Shown here in pieces: positions 33,765-44,290 of a stretch of 64,000 nt of DNA. Source of the DNA: Peromyscus leucopus (lineage: Eukaryota > Chordata > Mammalia > Rodentia > Cricetidae); assembly GCF_004664715.2 (NCBI RefSeq), contig NC_051079.1, positions 60,814,660 through 60,878,659 of the forward strand, written 5' to 3'. How positions within the stretch are numbered: the stretch's first letter is position 1; every line of letters begins with the position of its first letter. The position numbers and the translations under genes were made by a program. The notes below the pieces were generated by a model that saw only the letters and a program-made list of their open reading frames with translations, had not been told where the DNA came from and searched no databases.

Positions 33765-33834
<70 letters not shown>
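33593..33834 (+). mobile_element. B3-like SINE with (GA)n tail
   Basis: Head 'ggtgggtgtctcagttggta' and 'aagtgcttgccatgcaaaat', then a body ending in 'aggaggatccctgggacttg'. The tail continues into about 100 bp of GA/GGGA repeat (33730-33834). Confidence 0.7.
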
Positions 33835-33835
<1 letters not shown>

Positions 33836-34375
33836 GCTAGAAGACACCTGGATTTTCCCAGATCTTCACCTTCACCTCTCACTTCATCAGAAGACCACAA
33901 GATGTCTGCATCCAGTCAGCAGTAAGCCCTTGCCTGTCTGCCTCAACTCATCACCTTGCTGCTTTCTGTTACATTCTCTCCCACCATCAAGCCCCAGTCC
34001 ACCTCCACATAACCAGCTTCTTGGCGACTGCGAACATCAACACTGCCTCTCTTTCAAGTATCTTCACCCTGTTTCCTATCTGCATCCAAACAGGCTCTAT
34101 TCTCTCTCATCTTGAAATAAAAACACAGTCCTGAAAACCTTTCACAAGCCAACGATTTCTCCACTTCTCTTCTTCGCCTGACAACCCCACTACACAAAAG
34201 AATTGTCTATATGCCTTGTCTCCCAATCTTCTGCCTCATTCTTCAGCTTGTTCAAATCTAGCACCTACTGCCCACACACCATAAAACCTGCCACAGTTCA
34301 GCACATCAACAATCACCCCACAGATGCAATCTGGGGAGCCTGCTCATCATCACACACAGCTGCGTCCTTTCTTCT
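33835..34375. other. No recognised gene; possibly L2-flanking
   Basis: Pyrimidine-rich unique sequence that may be very decayed L2 continuing into the next feature. Confidence 0.35.
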
Positions 34376-34950
34376 GCAAGCCCGTCTGCTCGTGGCTTTG
34401 TGGCTCCACATCTCATTTTTCCTGGCTTCCCTTCTGCTCTCCTGGCTGTTCTTCCTCCATGTGTTTGGCTGGCTGTCCTCCCGTCTGAATATTATTGGAG
34501 TTAATTGGGGCTGGGACCTCAGCTTTCTTCACTCCTCATTTATCCTTCCTCTCTTGGCAACCTCAGATAGTCCACAGCCTTTCAAGTGCCAAAAATTCAT
34601 CTCCAGCCAAGGACTTTTGATAAAAATGCTCAACCCCCTCTCTATACTCTGCACTTGGAGCGCTTAGGAAAGTTAAGACTTAACACATCTGAAACTGGCC
34701 TCCTGGTGTTCTGAGTCCCAAGCCCTCTTCCTTTCCAGATTTCTCATTTTAGTTACTGACCCTTTCAATCACTCAGTGGCTCATGCCAGAAAACCACAAG
34801 TCATTGCTGGCCTTTTCTGTCCCTCAGTGTGCCCATCCAACCCTGTGGGTTCCATTTCTAATGTAAGCCTCAGTCTCTCCATTCGATCTTCCCCTTCTCC
34901 CTGGTGTAACCATTATCTTTTCCTGGACTGCTAAAAACACTTCTTCTATT
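34376..34950 (+). mobile_element. LINE-2 (L2) ORF2 fragment
   Basis: 'ttttcctggcttcccttctg', 'ctctcctggctgttcttcct', 'tcttggcaacctcagatagt', 'acacatctgaaactggcctc' and 'tgctggccttttctgtccct' follow the L2 reverse-transcriptase region in order. The 154-codon open frame 34203-34667 runs across this relic and is a chance survivor of L2 coding sequence. Confidence 0.7.
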
Positions 34951-35585
34951 TTTTTCTCCTTTCTACATATTTTAGGTCTTTGTTTCTGTTGTTGTTGTTA
35001 CTCTAATAATTGTACATTTATTCAGCAAGCCAGCAAGGATTAAAGAACAAAAGAGCAACAGGGCCACTTTAAGAATCCTCCTATGGTTCAGTGTACCTAA
35101 GGTGGGATTAGGAGGACTCCATTATGGTCCCTTGCTCTGCAAGTTACACCAGTCACCTCAATTCCTATAGGATCAGTAGTTCCTGGAGCTGTATGCTCTG
35201 TGTGTTGATCTCTAGAATGATTTTTAATTAAGAAATACTGAATTTCAGATGGCCCTAGTTAAAGCACAGTAAAGATGACTTTCTATCTGACATAAGATAA
35301 ACCCAAAGCCCCTGAAAAATCTCATTAGATGGCTCTTTCATCTTGACTGCTAACATTCTGTGCACAGAAAGACCTAGAAATGTTGGGGCCTCGTGATGTA
35401 TTCTATGGCTAGAATACATCAAGTACTGAGTCACCAGGAATCAAGAGTCAAGCTGGTGCCACCCATCACTGCAGGAGCAACTTCAATAAATGCCCCCAAA
35501 GTTACCTTAGGAAAGTAGGCAGGAAATATCACCACTTAAAGGGGAATCAAAGTGTCAATTGATTATTTATGTAATAGGTTAAAGT
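34951..35585. other. No recognised gene or repeat
   Basis: Unique-looking, with a (GTT)4-5 patch at 34988-35002. Confidence 0.4.
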
Positions 35586-35692
35586 TCATGAGAACAGGAA
35601 TTGCATTTGTGCTGTTCAAAGCTGATCCCCGGTGCCTGACACATTTGCCACTATGTAAAAGGCATTCCTGGTATAGTTGTTGAATGAATTAT
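35586..35692 (+). mobile_element. L2/MIR 3'-end relic
   Basis: 'catgagaacaggaattgcat', 'tgatccccggtgcctgacac' and 'tggtatagttgttgaatgaa' match the shared L2 3' terminus. Confidence 0.65.
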
Positions 35693-36060
35693 AAACAATG
35701 GGAAACTACACAGGAGTCTTACTGTTGGAATTGTCCTTAAGAAGCTGAGTCATGTCAGTAAACAAGGAATACATGGAAATGAGAAGAGACTAGAAGTTAA
35801 TGGTCTGGTTAATTTGGGCTAGGGATACTTGTATGGTATATGAAAAAAATGTGGATGATTTTAAAAGAAAAAACTTTGAATTGACTGTAGCTACCTATAA
35901 AAGAGATATTTAAATAACATCAACAATAAACTATTTCTTAGGAACAAATATGTATGTTTCATATATGCCAGACATTAGGCACCTGGCTGTTAACAACAGA
36001 GACAGCAATATTTTCCCTTGCAGTGGCATGTTACCTGCATACAAAAAGGAAGGATTTACT
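35693..36060. other. No recognised gene or repeat
   Basis: AT-rich unique stretch with no open frame apart from the start of the 103-codon minus frame, which continues into L1. Confidence 0.35.
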
Positions 36061-36425
36061 AAAACCTGTGAGATAAATTGAGCCTCGTACATGAGTCCAC
36101 AAATTGTATGATTCCACTTAATTGATATGGCTGCCTTAGAAAACTGACTAAACACAGAAAGCATATGAATGGCTAAAAGGTCCACAAGAAAGGGAACAAA
36201 TAGTTTAAGGCAGGAGGGTGGGGAAGATAACAGAACACACATGAGATATTAAAGTGGGAGAGGGAATACTGGTGGTGAAAGGAACATTATGAGAAGGAGG
36301 GTCAGGGAGATGGAGAAGGATAAGTGAAGGGTGGGGCCCAACCAAAATGAAATATGTATGTAAACACAAGGAAGCCTTTTAAATTTTCAGGCTTAATATA
36401 AAAATAAAATTTTAAAAATAGAAAA
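36061..36425 (+). mobile_element. L1 3' end
   Basis: 'acaaattgtatgattccact' resembles the ORF2 terminus. 'ggtggggcccaaccaaaatg', 'aaatatgtatgtaaacacaa' and 'ggaagccttttaaattttca' then form the rodent L1 3'UTR, with an A-rich end 'aaaataaaattttaaaaata'. Confidence 0.7.
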
Positions 36426-36865
36426 AGAACAACTAAATGTCCTCATGATGCTCTACCTGGGACCTAGTCAGTATCATTTAGACTGCTGGTGCCAGTAAGG
36501 GGATTGAGAACTGATTCTATTTATCGATGCTTTATTGTGCAGAAAAAGAAAAAGTGTTAGATACTAAACATCTTCTTACCCCCCCCCCAACTCCATTCCT
36601 TACCTGGTCACTCCACAAATCTAGGGAAAACCTTCCTTTAAACAGATGGATGTCTTCCTGCAGATACACATTCCAGAGATGTAGTGGATCATGAAAAAGA
36701 CACACAGCCCAATACACTGTCTCCACCCTCCATTTGTAACCCTAAATAAGACTGACACATACATCAAGGGAGGCCTGCCCTCCACAGAACTGCCAACAGT
36801 AGACAGCCACAGATAAGCAAGCCTTCATCTCCAATCAGTCTCCAGTTGCTTGACTGTAAAGGCAG
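36426..36865. other. No recognised gene or repeat
   Basis: Contains a C9 run at 36580-36588. The rest is unassigned. Confidence 0.4.
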
Positions 36866-37195
36866 CTGGGCGATACCCCAGCAGGTAAAGTGCCTGTATG
36901 CAACCGTGAGGGCCTGTGTTCAGATTCCTGGCACTCATGCAAACACCAGTCACAGAAGCACTTTAGTGCTTGAAGGGGAGCAAGCAAATCCCTGGAACTC
37001 ACTGGCCAGCAAGCTTCATTGAATAACTGAGTGCCAGGCTTAGGGAGACAGCTGTCTTAAAAATAAGATGGAGAGGGAGCAAGCAAGACACCTAGTGTCG
37101 ACATCCGGTCTACACAGCCACATGCCTGCACATGCAAGAGTGCCCACATGAACATGTGCATGTACCCCCTGCCCACAAACAAATGTACACTCTGT
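36866..37195 (+). mobile_element. B3-like SINE
   Basis: Head 'ggcgataccccagcaggtaa', 'agtgcctgtatgcaaccgtg', body 'cctggaactcactggccagc', and 'acctagtgtcgacatccggt' before a CA/CATG-rich tail. Confidence 0.75.
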
Positions 37196-37690
37196 TTCCA
37201 TAATAAGTATTTAAGTTATTCTAGTCTTGTCCATGCAAGAATTTTAATGTAATCACAATACACATAATTTTCAATTCTATATTTATGCATGACATTAGAG
37301 CATGACTATTTAACATCCCTGTTTTCTTAAGCAATTGAATGAGTTTATGATATGCATCAAATAGATACTTAGCTGTGAGCTTAACTAACCCCCTTAGCAA
37401 GGTGATAAGAGGCTGTTATGAAAATGCAGCAATAAATGTATTTGTACATAAAGTGGTTTCCATATTTGTCTTTATTTCACTAAGACGGACTCCCTTAAGT
37501 GTCTTTTCCTATTTCTCTTTGTTTTCAGGCCCCTACCAAATGCACACTATTTTCTTTCTATTGGGTTGTGCCTGCTAACATGTAAAGCTGCAGAGGCAGT
37601 ATTTACATCTCCCTGATGCACTGCACACAAGTGAGTGATCCAGAGGAAAAGTACCCTGCCATGCACAGCTACTCTGGGTCAGTGCCGGAT
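37196..37690. other. No recognised gene or repeat
   Basis: AT-rich unique stretch. The 67-codon frame 37375-37578 is unsupported. Confidence 0.4.
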
Positions 37691-37694
37691 CTAG

Positions 37695-37950
37695 TTCTCT
37701 GGGATTATTAGCTCATTCAACAATTTCGACAGTTCTTTGAGATGGCTGCTATCATCTCCCCTGCACAAGCAGTGAGGCCAGCGGGCCACTAAGTGACAGA
37801 ACCCGAGTGCTGATGCTCTCTAGGCTCTTGGCTGCAAGCTCTGCTTACCCAAGGTTGGGGTTAGAAATATCCTAGGTTCGGGTTCTAATCCCACCACTCC
37901 ATGACTTATCAGCAGTTTGCTAAACTGTTCCCACTCTTTTTAAGCTATTA
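37695..37950 (+). mobile_element. MIR relics (two adjoining)
   Basis: 'gagatggctgctatcatctc' and 'ggccactaagtgacagaacc' followed by 'ctctaggctcttggctgcaa' match the MIR distal part. 'ttcgggttctaatcccacca' to 'ttatcagcagtttgctaaac' looks like the start of a second MIR. Confidence 0.5.
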
Positions 37951-38141
37951 TTAAACACAAGCATACATGATTTTCTGTAACTGAAAACCTGTTTTCAGAC
38001 CATGCATTCAGTCTTTTTCTTCCTCTTCCACACTCCCCACACCCATAGACACCCATTACTGACCACATATCCCCTGATTGTTTTTGTCAGGCAACATTAC
38101 CTTGGAGAAATCCCTCCAAATCAACAGGTCTACTGCTAATA

Positions 38142-38371
38142 CATTGGTTCTCAACCTGTGGGTCATAACCCCTCTGGGGGGGTTAAATGACACTTTCACA
38201 GGGGTTGCAAATCAGACATCCTGCATATCAGATATTTACATTCTGATTCATAACAGTAGCAAAATTACAGTTATGAAGTAGCAAGAAAAACAATTTTATG
38301 CTTGGGTCACCACAGCACGAGGAACTGCATTAAAGAATCTCAGCATTAGGAAGGTTGAGAGCTGCTCACTG
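38142..38371 (+). mobile_element. URR1 hAT-Charlie DNA transposon
   Basis: Second URR1 copy: 'cattggttctcaacctgtgg', 'tttcacaggggttgc', 'cataacagtagcaaaattac', 'agttatgaagtagcaagaaa' and the end 'aggaaggttgagagctgctc'. More complete than the 12.9-kb copy in the middle. 3' terminal repeat eroded by a small insertion. Confidence 0.85.
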
Positions 38372-40030
38372 TTCTCCTACGTTCTCTTTATGGCTGCTTA
38401 TTATTTATGTGACTGTGATGCTCTAAATGAATGTCCATCATTCCCCACCCTTGGGTAGAAATAATATTCCCTTTCCTGATCTACTCTTCTCAGTAGAATG
38501 AACATCTTGCCAGTCAACAAAAGTACTCTATAAACCAAAAGCATGAGCAGTCAAGTATAGGCATATCATGGGGGGTGCAGTGTGTGTCCCTGTGGATTAT
38601 GCACATGTGTGTGTTGGTGCAGGTACATTTAAACTGCCACATATGTTTGGTGAGTACTGGATTCCGTGGTGTGGCTTCAGAGCAACGTGACAATTGTAGA
38701 AGAAGAATATTTCTTATCCAGAGCGGTATATGACAATTAGCTGAAGCATTATCAAGACACATAAACTGAACATTATTCCTAATTTACTAAATCTGAAGCT
38801 CTGGGACCTCTCTGTAAGAAGGGGAGATGAAGACCCTATACTGTGCTAAGGGGTGTGTAAGGAGGAGTGGTGGAGTAAAGGAGTTTGTGTTGTGTTACCT
38901 TGGACGATTGGGGCATCGGATCACTTCTTGATTAGTGGAAATTAAGGTGTTTTTTTATTAATTTATCATTTCTTATGGTCACATAGCTGAAAACAATACC
39001 CTATAGTGAACATGTTAAAAGTGGCAAGTTTTGATAGAGCAGAAGTCGGCGAAGAATTTGCTAATTCCCTCCGGTTGTTGTTTGGCATCCTTGGGTAGTC
39101 AGGGGTCAGCTGGAAGGCATGGGAAAGACAGGCACATTATTAACAATTTTTACCTACTTAGAATGTTCCCTGGGGTCACCTTAGCAGTGCAGGATCCAGT
39201 GCCAAGGGATCACAACTCAGTAGGCTGATAGTGTGGAAAAAGGGCAAGTGGATGGAGCCAAGGGGCATCCAAGCTAATTAGTCAGACACCTGAGATGCTT
39301 GCACAACAGGGCAGGATAAGAAGCTGCTGAAAGACAGATGATGAGGTCGAACACTTGTTAAATATAAACACCATGTGGGAGGTGAGGCAGGAGACAGCCC
39401 CGTCAGGTCCTGTCCTGTAATTCTATTTCACATTAGACATATTACAGGCAGTATTAGAACAATGTCAGTGACTCACCTCTGTTCCTCAACAGCAAGAAAA
39501 TTGATGGTGAGCTCCTACAGCTCCAGTCCTGAAGTTAGTGCATGACCTAGGGGGATGAAACCAGAATGAGGAAGATAGGGGAAAATTCAAAATGAATGCT
39601 TACAATACTACCTTGGGCCTAATTGTTTGATATTGCTGAAGACATGTTAGCACACTCTGCTCTGCTCTGGGTTCTACCCGCAGCAAGAGAGAAACTTCCC
39701 ATTCATTGCAATGCCATTACTAAGTTCAAGTGTAGATCAGTGGAGGCTTAAACTCTGCTTTCCTCTGTTCCTCTTGGAGGAAGAGTACGATGCAGTAGAC
39801 ACACCGGGATTAGAAGGAACTATGTTAAAGGTGTGTGGAGCAGTTCCCAGCTGCTGGGTAAAGGCTTCCTTCCCACCTAGTTATAACATCATGAGTTTCT
39901 TTCCCACACCAAACTGAAAACATCTAATGTGTTTCCACTGCCTTTAAGAGGAGCCCATGCTCCCAGCCCAACTTCAAGTGCTTACAGAATGCTTCCCCCC
40001 AAAACTCTCCTATCTTCCCTCAATTGTTCC
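38372..40030. other. No recognised gene or repeat
   Basis: Unique-looking. 38580-38640 has TG-rich SINE-tail-like text but no body. Frames of 65-82 codons are unsupported. Confidence 0.4.
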
Positions 40031-40387
40031 TGTCTTAGTCACTGTTCTATTGCTAGGAAGAGACACAAGAAGGAAGACAACTGTTATAAGTTTCAGAAGT
40101 GAAGAGAGTTTTGAAGTTTAGTTTGTTATCATCATGGTGGGGAGTGTGGCAGCATGCAGGCAGACACGGTGCTAGAGAAGTAGTTGAAGGTGCTACATCC
40201 TGAGCCACAGACAGCAGACAGGAAGTGAGAAGCTAGCTTAGAATGGACTTTTGAAAACCCAGCCCCAGTGGCACACTTCCCCCAACAAGGCCACACCTCC
40301 TAATCCTTTCCAAATGGTGCCTCTCCCTGATGACAAAGCATTCAAATAAATGAACCTCTGAGGGACATTCTTATTTAAACCACCACA
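40031..40387 (-). mobile_element. 3' LTR of MaLR element
   Basis: Plus-strand ends tgtcttagt and aaccaccaca (TG..CA). Text such as 'ctgttctattgctaggaaga', 'ttatcatcatggtggggagt' and 'ggccacacctcctaatcctt' is repeated in the LTR at 41726-42116. Length 357 bp. Sense is minus strand by comparison with MaLR consensus orientation. Confidence 0.85.
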
Positions 40388-41725
40388 TTCTATTCCTTGG
40401 CTTCCATAGGCTTGTAACCATATCATAATGCAAAAATTCATTCAGTCCAACTTCAAGAGTCCCCATAGTCTATTACAGTCTCATATTGTTTAAAAGTCCA
40501 GTCTCTTCTGAGACTTGTGGCAATCTCTTCATTATAACCCCCCTATAAAACCAAAATAAAAATAGATCATACACTTCCAACATACAGTGGCAAAGAATAT
40601 ACATTATGGTTTCAAAAGGGAGGAAAGGGAAAATAGTGAGGAAATACTGGACCAACCCAAGACCAAAGAAACACAACAGGACAAACTCTAAATCCTGCAT
40701 CTTCATGTCTGATGTCAAAGTGCTCTTCAGATCTCCAACTCCTTCCAGCTTTGTTGACTGCAACACACTTCTCTCTCTTGGGCTGGTTCCACACCCTGTT
40801 AGCAGCTTCCTCAGCAGATATCCTACAGCTCCGGCATCTCCAACATCTTAGGGTCTCCAAGACAATCCAGGCTTCACTTTCACATCTTTATGCAACGGCC
40901 TCTCTGGGCCTCCATGTAGGGACACCCCTGACACACACCTAGCTTTAGTAGCTTTCCTTAGCCATGGAGAAAGATTCCACAACCCCCTTCTTGCATCCTT
41001 GACTCTAAAGCTAGAACCATGTAGCAGAAGCTGCCAAGTTCTGCTGCTTAATGAGGCTGGAACATGGCCCCCTTTTCAGTTACTTTTGCATCAGCTTTCT
41101 CTTGTTGATGGTTTTCTTTGCTACTTAAGCTTTCCTTTAACTCTTTCCGCAAGTTGGAAGCTTAGCTGGGGAGAGTCTTGTCCTGAGGTCACCACTTTTC
41201 TTTCAAGCTTTTATTTCCTTGGGCACTAGACTTAGCTTCATTATACATTCTGGTGCTCCTTTCCTCCTCAAACTGTAGGTTTTATATTTCTTTTTTGTCC
41301 AGCTTATTCTTCTCCATTGTAGATCTGCATTAGAGTGATTACTAATAACCACATGGCACAGTCAATATTAAGCTGTCTTGAAATGTCCTCTGCCAATGTC
41401 ATTAATTCAAAATTCTTCAATTTAGCTTCAGGCAAATTTTTATGACAAGAGCATAAGACAGCCACATTCCTTTCCAAAATATCATAACAATGGTCTCTAG
41501 GCCACTTACTAATATTCTTCCTCCCTGAAACTTCTTGAGCTGGGCCCCAAGAGTTCAAACTGTCCTCAGCACCACTGCCTTCTATGTCCCTAGTAGGATG
41601 GCTCATTGTGCCCCACTTAAAGTATTCAACTGATTTTCAAGTCTAAAGTCTCAATGTCTTCCATATTCCAACAACAGCATGGTCAGGCCTGTCACAGCAA
41701 TGCTCTAGTCCCTGGTACCAACGTC
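40388..41725 (-). mobile_element. MaLR internal region (ORR1/THE1-int-like)
   Basis: 1,338 bp between two matching LTRs. At its minus-sense 5' end it has the MaLR hallmark 'ttggtaccaggga' directly next to the LTR. 'attgctgtgacaggcctgac' and gag-like degenerate text follow, as in THE1/ORR1 internal sequences. No intact ORF. The 100-codon minus frame 41304-41606 is the largest remnant. Consistent with the non-autonomous MaLR group (no pol or env). Confidence 0.8.
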
Positions 41726-42116
41726 TGTCTTAGTCCCTGTTCTATTTCTGTGAAGAGATACCATGACCAAGGAATTTCTCATAAGAAAACATTTCATTGA
41801 GGGCCTGCTTACAGTTTCAGAGGTGAGTTCATTATCATCATGATGGGGAGCATGGTGGAGGCAAGCTTGACACTGAAGAAGTATCTGAAAGCCATATTCT
41901 GATATACAGATGGCGATCAGGAAGTGAGGGACTTGGCCTGGCATGGGCTTTTGAAATCTGAAAGCCTATGCCCAGTGACATATTTCCTCCAACAAGAAGG
42001 TCACCTAATTCCAACATGATCACACCTTCCAATTCTTCTCAAGTAGTGCCACTCCCTGATGACTAAGCATTCAAATGTATGAGCTTATGAGGGCCATTCA
42101 TGTTTAGTCTCCTTCA
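41726..42116 (-). mobile_element. 5' LTR of MaLR element
   Basis: Second LTR of the pair: tgtcttagtccctgttctat to about 42116, 391 bp. 'tgaagagataccatgaccaa', 'ctgcttacagtttcagaggt' and 'ccctgatgactaagcattca' are shared with the 3' LTR. The outer end is eroded (expected 'aaaccaccaca'), so a target duplication cannot be confirmed. Confidence 0.85.
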
Positions 42117-43644
42117 TGAGCCTTTACAAGTCAATAGATGTGACAGCATACTTGCCAACATGAGCCATCATGGGTTAAGGCTTATGAACCATTTTCTTTT
42201 CTGTAAAAGGGACCAACAGCCAAAGTCCCTGTGGGATTGTTGTGAACACTAAGCAAAGCCCTTGTATGGAGCCTGGAATTAGGACAAACAGTCTACACGT
42301 CCTTTTCCTTGCTTCCCCATCTTCTCACTATTTCTAAAGCATGCCTAGTCATTCTTACTGTTCTTCTTGCCCTCCTTCCCTCATCCCTTCCCTGTTCTGC
42401 TAGGATCTACTCAGTCTCCACTTCCCACTTCTGCACCTAGACAGCCCCATTCTCTTCTAATTCCAGGCCCTCCTGCCCACTCCAAAGGAATGCCACACAC
42501 TGAGTTAGTGCATCAGCATGAAACCTTACCGCCATCCCTCCTTGTCTAGCATAACATAATGTCAAGGATACTTAAACTTGGCTTTAAAAGCTAAAAAAAT
42601 TAAAATTTCAAACTCTAAAGGGTGGAAGGTGACTCCCCCAGAACGGATGAGAGTTTGAGGGGAAATTAAAATGCTTTGCAAATTTTATGAGTGGGGGGAG
42701 GGGCCTTATAGTCACTTGTGGCTTAAAGCTTGTTTCCTGTCAGACAGTGAGGTCTACCATGTACATTGTCTTACCCTTCCTCTGCAAAGTCAGGATCAGC
42801 ATCCAATTTTCAGATGATCAGAACATGGAGACTGGAGGTCAGTCAGTCAGCAGCTGAAAACTGAGATCATGAACTCCAAACCAGGGGCCACCTACCCTCG
42901 TACAGAACTCCAGAGAGTCACCCTCTCCATGATGTTCAACTCCCACCAACCTAGCCACTTACCAAGTACCTTCAACATCTGACTGACTATCCAACACAGA
43001 CCGGAGATGTATCAAATGTGTCTTTCCTCTTAAGGAGGTTAGAGTCCAGAAAGAAACATAAAGCGGTGTCTAAATATAATGAGAGAAGAAAGTTGCAATG
43101 TCTCCACTGTGGAGTATTTGCTAAAAATCAAAGAAGTAGCTGTCCATGTGGGACCTAACATGATCAAAGAACTCTGTCCAGGGACCTACTTTCCAACTGC
43201 ATATACCCAGTTCTAGTTTAAAAAAAAAACAAAACTCATAAGCCTTTTTTTTTATAACTCCTTCAAATTCACCCTTTGGAAGTTTAAAAAACCCCTCCCC
43301 AGACATAATTCTCTATTATTTCTCATTGGGAACATTCTTAAGATAGAATTTTTAAATCAGAGTAATAAAATCAGAATATGTAACATCAGTTTAAGATGTA
43401 CAAACTAATAAATCATCGTTTAAAAGACCATAATATACAAGATAGCATAAAACATTTTCCCTAAACGGACAATAGAATCTCTGTTCACACTAAAAACTGC
43501 ATTTGCTCCTCTTGATTGGCACTCAGAAACTAAGATAGAAACAATGTTCCTTAAAGCCTGAAGAGGTTAGAGCCTGAGCCTGCTGTTGCTGCCCAAATCA
43601 GAGATTAGCATGCTTCAAGCCCAATCAATCAGTCCTCTATCTGG
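42117..43644. other. No recognised gene; possible MIR at 42755-42890
   Basis: 42755-42890 ('tctgcaaagtcaggatcagc', 'gatgatcagaacatggagac') is weakly MIR-like. The 60-codon frame at 42367-42549 is in pyrimidine-rich unique DNA and is unsupported. Confidence 0.35.
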
Positions 43645-43681
43645 GTTTGTTTGTTTGTTTGTTTTGTTTTGTTTTGTTTTC
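43645..43681. repeat. (GTTT)n/(GTTTT)n simple repeat
   Basis: GTTT x4-5 followed by GTTTT x3-4. Confidence 0.95.
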
Positions 43682-43714
43682 AGATATCAAAGTAAATTGT
43701 AGGACTTAGTTTAA

Positions 43715-44290
43715 ATATTTTTTTCATGCTTGTGTGTGGGAAGAACATTCATGTATTTGTATGCATGTAGAGACATGCATACGTGCACATTCATGCATTG
43801 CACGTGGGTGTAAAGGTCAGAAGTTGGCACTGGGTATCTTCCTGGATCACTCTTCATTTTCTTTATGAAGGCAAGGTCTCTCAGTGAACCCAGAGCTTGC
43901 CAATTCAGGCCAGACTAGCCATCCAACTTGCTCAGAGGATCTCCTGTCTCTGCCTCATGCCTGCCTGCCTGGCTTAGATGTGAGTGTTGGGATTGTGAAT
44001 GCTGAATTGTGAGCACTGAGATTGTGACCACTGGGAATATGAATGCTGAGATTGAGTGTGCTGGATTGTGAGTCCTAGGTCTGTGAGCACTGGGATTGTG
44101 AGTGCTGAATTGTGAGTATTGAGACTGTGAGTGCTATATTGTGGGTGCTGTACTGTGAATTCTGGAATTGTCAGTGCTAGATTAAGAGTCCTGGGACTGT
44201 GAGCACCAGGATTGTGAGTGCCTGATTGTGGATGCGCGTCCTCATGCTCATTCAGCAGGCAGTTCATCCCTTGAGCTATCTCTTCCGCAC
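43715..44290 (-). mobile_element. B3-class SINE, minus strand, split by a minisatellite
   Basis: Left part 43715-43976 is a reversed SINE body and tail ('tgtaaaggtcagaagttggc', 'gcaaggtctctcagtgaacc', 'ctcctgtctctgcctcatgc'). Right part 44237-44290 is the reversed tRNA head ('gtcctcatgctcattcagca', 'gagctatctcttccgcac'). About 260 bp of 14-15-bp tandem repeat separates them where the SINE normally has only a few dozen bases. Confidence 0.75.
43977..44236. repeat. 14-15-bp minisatellite, about 18 units
   Basis: Units read attgtgagtgctg(g/a/ag) with variants such as actgtgagcactggg and attgtgggtgctgt. About eighteen copies, all diverged from one another. It produces a 97-codon minus-strand frame rich in repeated Leu-Thr-Ile-Pro- and Gln-His-type words, which is not a gene. 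Confidence 0.9.

Noticed and set aside
34203..34667. 154-codon plus-strand frame with a hydrophobic stretch, possibly a membrane protein
   Set aside because: The sequence follows the LINE-2 ORF2 region at nucleotide level, so the frame is a relic of L2.
40606..40942. Several overlapping 76-97-codon frames on both strands
   Set aside because: Opposite-strand overlaps inside the MaLR internal region. They cannot all be coding, and none has support.
41304..41606. 100-codon minus-strand frame, possibly a small gene
   Set aside because: It lies inside the MaLR internal region and matches the degraded gag-like text of such elements.
43977..44236. Regularly spaced repeats resembling a CRISPR array
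   Set aside because: The 14-15-bp units are directly adjacent with no unique spacers, and the host is a mammal.
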